A stretch of DNA of 64,000 nucleotides from Deinandra increscens subsp. villosa (taxonomy: Eukaryota > Streptophyta > Magnoliopsida > Asterales > Asteraceae), in the NCBI GenBank assembly GCA_039602395.1, contig JBCNJP010000017.1, positions 94,340,713 through 94,404,712 on the forward strand, written 5' to 3'. Below are positions 58,776 to 64,000 of the stretch, one piece after another (the first letter of the stretch is position 1; each line of letters opens with the position of its first letter). The position numbers were made by a program, and so were the translations under genes. The notes under the pieces were generated by a model, which searched no databases, was not told where the DNA came from, and saw nothing but the letters and a program-made list of their open reading frames with translations.

Positions 58776-59916
58776 TGATGTTAGTCCAATGTGTCGTCAT
58801 TATTGTTCTTAATTTGCTATGTTTAGTTATAATAATGATTGGATTACGTTGCATTTTCATGGGTTTTTATGTTTTGAGGTACCGTGAGCTTAATGAGCTA
58901 AAAATGGAGTTTTTATGAATAACTGGAAGCTGCTGGTACAGGGATCGAGAATCGAGCGGGAACGAGTGAAGACTTAGAAGAAATTGAAGAAAGTTCCTGA
59001 GATTCAGATCTGGGCGGTACGCCCAGAAGTGAAGAAACCAGGGCGGTACGCCCTAAAGTTTAGAGAAGCGGCCGAATTTTACAATCCGGGCGGTACGCCC
59101 AGAATCCCACATTTTGGGGCGGTACGCCCCGAATTGGTCGTCAGAAGTTTTAGATTAGGGTTTTGTATTTAAACTTGTTGGAGAAGTTTTTTGTTATTCC
59201 ATCATTGTTCCAGACGGCCAGAGCTTAGGTTTTTGCGATTTTCACTTGTGCTTTGGAGATTTGGACGCAATTCAATCATTCGGTAACTGTTTTTAATGCA
59301 ATCTTTCATTATAATCATGTTTGTTTCATTAGCCATGTCCGGCTAATCACCACTAACTGCTTTTGGTGATTGGTTGGCGGAATCGTTCTATGACTAATCA
59401 ATTGCTAAACTAGTTGTTCCGGAATACTTGCTACCGTTGAACACCCGCATGCGAAATTGTTTAATTTAACTAGTAACCTAGGGTTTTAGTGGTCCACTGT
59501 TTATTGATCTAGCACTTTCTTGCGGCAGGACTAATCAGCCCATTAGAAATTTAGGTTGTTAGGTCAAGGAAGCAATTGGGGGGGGGGGGGGGCATGTCTA
59601 TTTGTCACTAGTTAAGTAATTAGGTTTTGCCTAGATCGGTAACCAACCAGGATCCAAAAGTGGTTAGCTTTGTCTCATTTGATAATTCAATTAATTTTCT
59701 AGTTTAAAGTTAGTTAATTTGTTATTTAATTCACCTCAACAATTCAAAACAGCCAAGTGGCAATCTTAGGTAATTTTAGGTTAATTAGTAATTTCGGTTA
59801 ATTTAGTAGTCAATTAATCAATTTCCACATATTCCCTTGGTTCGATAACCGTACCTTCCACTACTACAAAATCAATCTAAGTTAGGGATTTGAAACGGCC
59901 TGACAAACCGTTATCA
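58776..59916 (+). mobile_element. solo LTR, 1,141 bp, Athila-like, in duplication copy 2
   Basis: Starts TGATGTTAGTCC, ends CCGTTATCA. TSD GTACC (58771-58775, 59917-59921); copy 1 has the empty site GTACC near 12036. The end wording (TTCGATAACCGTACCTTCCA) is typical of Athila-type LTRs. A 15-G run lies at 59578-59592. Confidence 0.93.
59012..59130 (+). promoter_or_regulatory. four-site palindrome array upstream of LTR TATA (copy C)
   Basis: GGGCGGTACGCCC at 59012, 59041 and 59088 and GGGGCGGTACGCCCC at 59116-59130. Spacing is 29, 47 and 28 bp. The last site ends about 36 bp before TATTTAAA (59166-59173). Confidence 0.85.
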
Positions 59917-60633
59917 GTACCACAAAATACATCTTCACTATGTGTAACGAATGCCCAAAAATTAAATTAACCAAATACTAAACCGCAGACATACTTCCAT
60001 TTGGCCAACACCACAGAAAGGGAGATTAAATATCCACGAATTAAATATAAAAAGTAAAAGAATGCTTATAAAATAACCGCGATTATACCGTAGTGGTTGA
60101 GAGTTTGAAGAACCCTAATTGTCGCTTTATGAAGAAGACATAACTTGCTTTGTCGTGGTTAAGGTTTAGGGAACCGGTTGTCGGTTCGTGAAGAAGACTT
60201 GCGTTTAATGTTAATAAAAAATATATATATATATATATATTATAAAAATCATATAATTGGTAGGGGCAAGATGGTTAATAAAACAATCATTTAAATTGAG
60301 TATATATATGATATATTTGATCGGGCATATATGATATTTTTTAATTTTACAAGGATATACATAAAATTCTCCCTAATAATGAAATGAATCTTTACTAGAA
60401 GTTACACTTATAGTGTTGTAGTGTAACCTAAAACCCTGAACGCCGTAGTTTGTGTAACTAAATCTAAATATAACTTTGTAAGGGGTCTAGGATGAACAAT
60501 TCCTAACAAGAAGGTAAATACTTGCCTTACTTCAAATGTTAGGGTGTGCAAACTGACAACACCACAAAACTTGAAAGACGCAAAACGCAACAACAAAATC
60601 AATCGTCATTCGTCACTCGCGTCTTCAGGATTC

Positions 60634-60647
60634 TAGGGTTAGGGTTT
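60634..60647 (+). promoter_or_regulatory. telo-box in the OB-fold gene leader, copy 2
   Basis: TAGGGTTAGGGTTT, same position as in copy 1, with one base changed in front. Confidence 0.6.
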
Positions 60648-60701
60648 ATCGTTCGAGTGACCAAATCAACAACCAACTGAGCTTCGATTTCATCGGAAAA
60701 A

Positions 60702-61918
60702 ATGGCGGCCGTCAATGATACATCGTCGGTGGAGGTAGGAAATCAACAATCTGAACAAGCAGGAAGAGGAGTAGCGAAGAGGAAGCCGGTGTTCGTGAAG
60801 GTAGGTGACCTGAAGCCTGGAACCAACGGCCATACGCTCGTCGTCAAGGTCCTGTCGGCGACGACTGTTTTGGATAAGAAATCTCGCAATTCGTCATCGT
60901 TCAGTAGCCGATCCGCCGCCGCTAACACTCGGATCGCTGAGTGCCTTATCGGCGATGAAACCGGCACCATTCTGTTCACTGCTCGCAACGATCAAGGTCT
61001 CTCTTTCTCTCTCTCACACACACTCATGATTATCATATTCTACTCGATCATCATGTTAATTTCTTCTTACAGTTGTGCCAAATAGGAAATTTACTCTCAC
61101 TATGCATCAAAATCGTTCGATTCACCTCTAGGGATGAGATCGGTAGACGGTAAAGTACGAAAAATACCGGAAATGAAAACGAGTGAATGTATAAACCCTA
61201 ACCCTAAAATCCTGTTATCTTCCTCAAAATTGATGGAATTTGAAGTGAATTCATCGTTTACATTGTTTTCGATGCTTCAAGTCCATGTTTCCTTGTGTGA
61301 GATGCAATTTTGTATTAATTGGCAGGGTCATTTACAAGATGCAATACTATAACTCTTATTTTTAATGACTCTTTTGATACTAATCATCTTATGCTAACGA
61401 CGATTAAACCTATAAATGCCAATTCTGACACTTACTCTCACTATGCTATCAAAATTGTATCAAAATTCGACTTATTATTCGATTCACCTCTAGGGATGAG
61501 ATCGGTAAACGGTAAAGTACGAAAAATACGGGACATGAAAACAAGTGAATGTATAAACCCTAACCCTAAAATGCTTCAAGTTCATGTTTCTTTGTGTGAG
61601 AAGCAATTCTCTACTAATTGGCAGGGTCATTTACAAGATGCAATAATAATATGATTCTTATTTTGAGTGATTATTTTGATGCTAATCATCTTATGCTAAC
61701 AACAATTAAACATTTAAACCTGAAATACAGTCGATTTGATGACGGCTGGAAATACTGTGATCATTAGAAATGCGAAAATTGACATGTTCAAGGGTTCAAT
61801 GAGACTAGCAGTTGATAAATGGGGACGCATTGAGGTCACTGATCCCGCAAGTTTCACTGTTAAGGAGGATAACAACTTGTCTCTGGTCGAGTATGAGTTG
61901 GTGAATGTTGCTGAATGA
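60702..61918 (+). CDS. OB-fold single-stranded nucleic-acid-binding protein (At4g28440-like), copy 2
   Basis: Exons 60702-60996 and 61731-61918, intron 734 bp with the same GT..AG borders, encode 160 aa identical to the copy at 15362-16569. The only exon differences are synonymous: 60932 (CGG for CGC, Arg) and 61744 (ACG for ACA, Thr). The intron and flanks show more substitutions and small indels. The whole leader including the telo-box is kept, so both genes look expressible. The function is as inferred for copy 1. Confidence 0.88.
61086..61715 (+). repeat. tandem duplication inside the OB-fold gene intron, copy 2
   Basis: Same two-unit structure as in copy 1, with small differences between units. 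Confidence 0.85.
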
Positions 61919-62570
61919 TGACAACTCTTGACCAGGCATGTGTGCAAGGTATTAATTTTCATGTGACTCATGGGGTTTTGGTATACAACAACTAGGGGGG
62001 TCGATGGGTTGGTTTAGTCTTTCTTGTTGATATCATTTTAACATGTTATGGAACTAAGTCTAATGGCCTTCTAAGTGGTTACTTTGTAAAAAGATCGTCA
62101 TTTGAATTATCTTGATTCCCTGCGGTTTTTGGGCTTGTGATGGTTGGTTTTTATCAGATGTTTAACGTCGAGTTATATTATAAGTAATGGTGGGCTCTGA
62201 TGCATGTTCTATGTTGTTGTGGTTCAAGTGTCTGGTGCTGTTTCGATTGCCCCTATGTTGTTCTTACATGTGTTGGTGATCTGAGAATCAGCACGAAACA
62301 GGCAAGTGTTGGTTGAAAAATCCTTAAACTGTTTATACAGACTGATGAGTGCAACTCATAAGCTTTTTATGAGTTATATAGTATCTGATACTCGTTTTTA
62401 TGTGTTATAATAAAATATATATGTGTGACACTTGTTTTACAAAACTATTTTTTTTTTAATAAAATGATACGGGTAATTGGGCGTTTGTATGAAAACACAA
62501 GTTTGATTTTAATCTTGGGATCGGAGTTTTCGAATGAAACGAGTAGGCAATGGTCAAATTGGTATTTTTC
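61919..62570 (+). other. 3' flank of OB-fold gene, copy 2
   Basis: Presumed 3' UTR and intergenic sequence, closely matching 16570-17220. No gene seen. Confidence 0.5.
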
Positions 62571-62579
62571 GTTGGATCC

Positions 62580-63400
62580 AATTCAGAACCCACTAACCCG
62601 CAAACATTGACTAGTGTAATCTTTCTTCTATCTTTGACAAACGAATAAGTATATTTGTATCCATCATGAACAACCCTCCTATCAAACAACCAAGGGCGGC
62701 CTAACAACATGTGGTACATGTACACTGGATTTCATTCTTGTGTCCCTGTCCAATTCTGAGCGATAGTAAAACTCTGTTTGTGACGGGGATGCCTCTTCCT
62801 TGATTGAGCCTGTGGATGTCATAAGGAGAAGGATGCTGCTCAGTTGGGGGCCTTAGTTTTGAGATCATAGTTTGGGATGCAATGTTGGTGCTACTTCCAC
62901 CGTCAATAACTAGTGAGCACACTTTGTTACGGACGATACAACGGGTGTGAACTAAGGTCTCTCGTTGCAGTTCTTCACTGTGGACAGCTGTCCCGTTTAG
63001 AGCTTCACTAAACACTCTCCTTCAATGTTTGGGTGCAACCAAGATCTCAAACTCTGCTAGAGAAATGACCCGTTAGTTGGGGCTCTTGGATGCAATATGA
63101 CCCAGTGCTTGGCACCGAAACATATCTTGGCATTCATGGAAACAACACTTGAACTTTCATGTAGAATCCTTATTTTTGAAGGAGCTGGAAATGAAGGTGT
63201 AAGTGAAGGTGGATGATTTATGGGGGCCCTCAATATGCCTACTGTTTGGTTATACAGGACTTGCTTCGCATTCTTTGTTGTTGGGACTCTACATTGTGAG
63301 CCAAGATTCCAAGAATGGCGTTGTAATTCCAAAATATTTGTACTCTTTGCTACAAGCCATCGAACCCTATTCGAACTGAAAAACTCCCTTACCAGCCCGA
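62580..63400 (-). pseudogene. Ty3/gypsy gag-protease remnant, copy 2
   Basis: The minus strand encodes HMLLGRPWLFDRRVVHDGYK (the conserved stretch after retropepsin), LVIDGGSSTNIAS (active-site loop) and a degenerate CCHC knuckle. Compared with copy 1 it has lost ~50 bp near 63015 and ~270 bp near 63365. Frames are interrupted and RT is absent. Confidence 0.77.
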
Positions 63401-63590
63401 CTGTAGGAAAACACCACAAGTTAATGACAAACTAAATTACATTATATAAGAATTGAGCCACTACCACGTAAAAGCATTCTTGTTAAGCTTGATAAACAAC
63501 TAAGAACGAATAAAAGGAAAAAGTGCAGCGGAAGTGTGGAACAAGTAATGCAAAATGGGATAGACAATTAGAAACTAAAAGTATAGCAAC

Positions 63591-63794
63591 ATGAACTCTT
63601 CTCAATCGTCATCATGGAGTTTCGTCGGATCCAATTCAGAACCCGCGAAGGTTGACCCGTCCATTTTACCCGATCCAAATACGTTTGCGTCCTGGATAAG
63701 TTTATGGCTATCAAAAGTACAAGTAGGTACTGCATATATACAAGATTTTCAACGTTGTCACGAGGACCGAACGTTCGTAGTATTGAGCCTATGA
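63591..63794 (+). other. 67-codon frame, copy 2
   Basis: Counterpart of 18550-18753 with two substitutions (Ser to Asn, Leu to Phe). Unrecognised; may be an exon or chance. Confidence 0.25.
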
Positions 63795-64000
63795 CCTAAA
63801 AGTTATGTTACACGACTGTACCCATTACACGATGAACTCATGTGCTAAATCCGTTGCTTTTGGATTTAAAATAAAAAAAATAATAAACGCAACGAAAATA
63901 TAAAAAATTGTAATAACGTTTAAATCAGAAACAAAAACATTCAAAATATTGAGTCTTAGACCTAAAGGTCATGGTACATGACAATACATATAATATCACC

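Larger units (their letters stand above)
56318..64000 (+). repeat. proximal segmental duplication, copy 2 (continues beyond window)
   Basis: Co-linear with 9333-18956 in direct orientation. Copy-2-specific insertions are the solo LTRs at 56509-57128 and 58776-59916. Copy 2 has two deletions in the gypsy remnant and lacks the Helitron and the ~890-bp block of copy 1. A short local duplication (GAATGAAACATTGAAC word) occurs at about 57345-57395. Confidence 0.93.

Noticed and set aside
59012..59130. Regular palindromic repeats considered as a CRISPR-like array
   Set aside because: There are only four 13-bp units with unequal spacers inside a plant LTR and no cas genes; a promoter-array reading fits better.

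Overview
The window is plant nuclear DNA that is mostly transposable elements. The evidence is plant-type copia and Ty3 LTR retrotransposons with initiator-Met-tRNA primer sites, Helitrons ending in hairpin plus CTAG, tRNA-derived SINEs, MITEs, and intron-containing genes with GT..AG borders. The SIRE-lineage copia elements carry an extra ORF after pol of a type I associate with daisy-family (Asteraceae) genomes, so an Asteraceae species is my best inference. There is no bacterial, organellar or CRISPR content. One assembly gap of exactly 500 N lies at 48998-49497.

Layout. 1-8268 is the right part of a SIRE-type copia element (broken pol, spacer, long env-like third ORF, 3' LTR 7671-8268). 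It is inserted in an older copia remnant (8269-9332). 9333-18956 is copy 1 of a proximal direct duplication whose second copy runs from 56318 to the window end. Each copy carries a two-exon gene for a 160-aa OB-fold single-stranded-nucleic-acid-binding protein. The two proteins are identical; the only exon differences are two synonymous bases. 19370-19877 is a CACTA-like remnant with a MITE inside. 20098-36097 is a PIF/Harbinger-like element (TSD TTA) whose Myb/NAM-associated ORF was split by one LTR insertion (20659-23220, itself containing a solo LTR at 21750-23130) and by a complete, young, minus-strand SIRE-type copia element (23870-35639, 405-bp LTRs with two differences, TSD AAAAC).

36098-38303 holds an hAT-type MITE, a LINE 3' end, a SINE and a fold-back MITE. 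38304-44011 is an Ale/Retrofit-type copia element whose 5' LTR lacks its first 342 bp yet is still bounded by an exact 5-bp duplication. 44925-46860 has a fold-back element rich in AGCTAGCTTATA, a copia integrase fragment and a minus-strand LTR. 47141-48848 is an apparently intact four-exon gene for a 488-aa plant 'gypsy-type transposase' family protein. After the gap come the 3' end and 3' LTR of a Ty3 (Athila-like) element (to 52484), a Helitron (53130-55516), a SINE remnant, and duplication copy 2 with two solo LTRs.

The window reads as a layered insertion record. The two duplication copies act as mutual empty-site controls: the older copia and a Helitron entered copy 1 after duplication, and two solo-LTR elements entered copy 2. 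The most unusual signal is a two-pair array of short interrupted palindromes (core GGCG-N3-CGCC) just upstream of the TATA box in three Ty3-type LTRs. Also notable are two element-specific short words, one in each SIRE element, repeated across LTR, untranslated spacer and, in one element, coding sequence.
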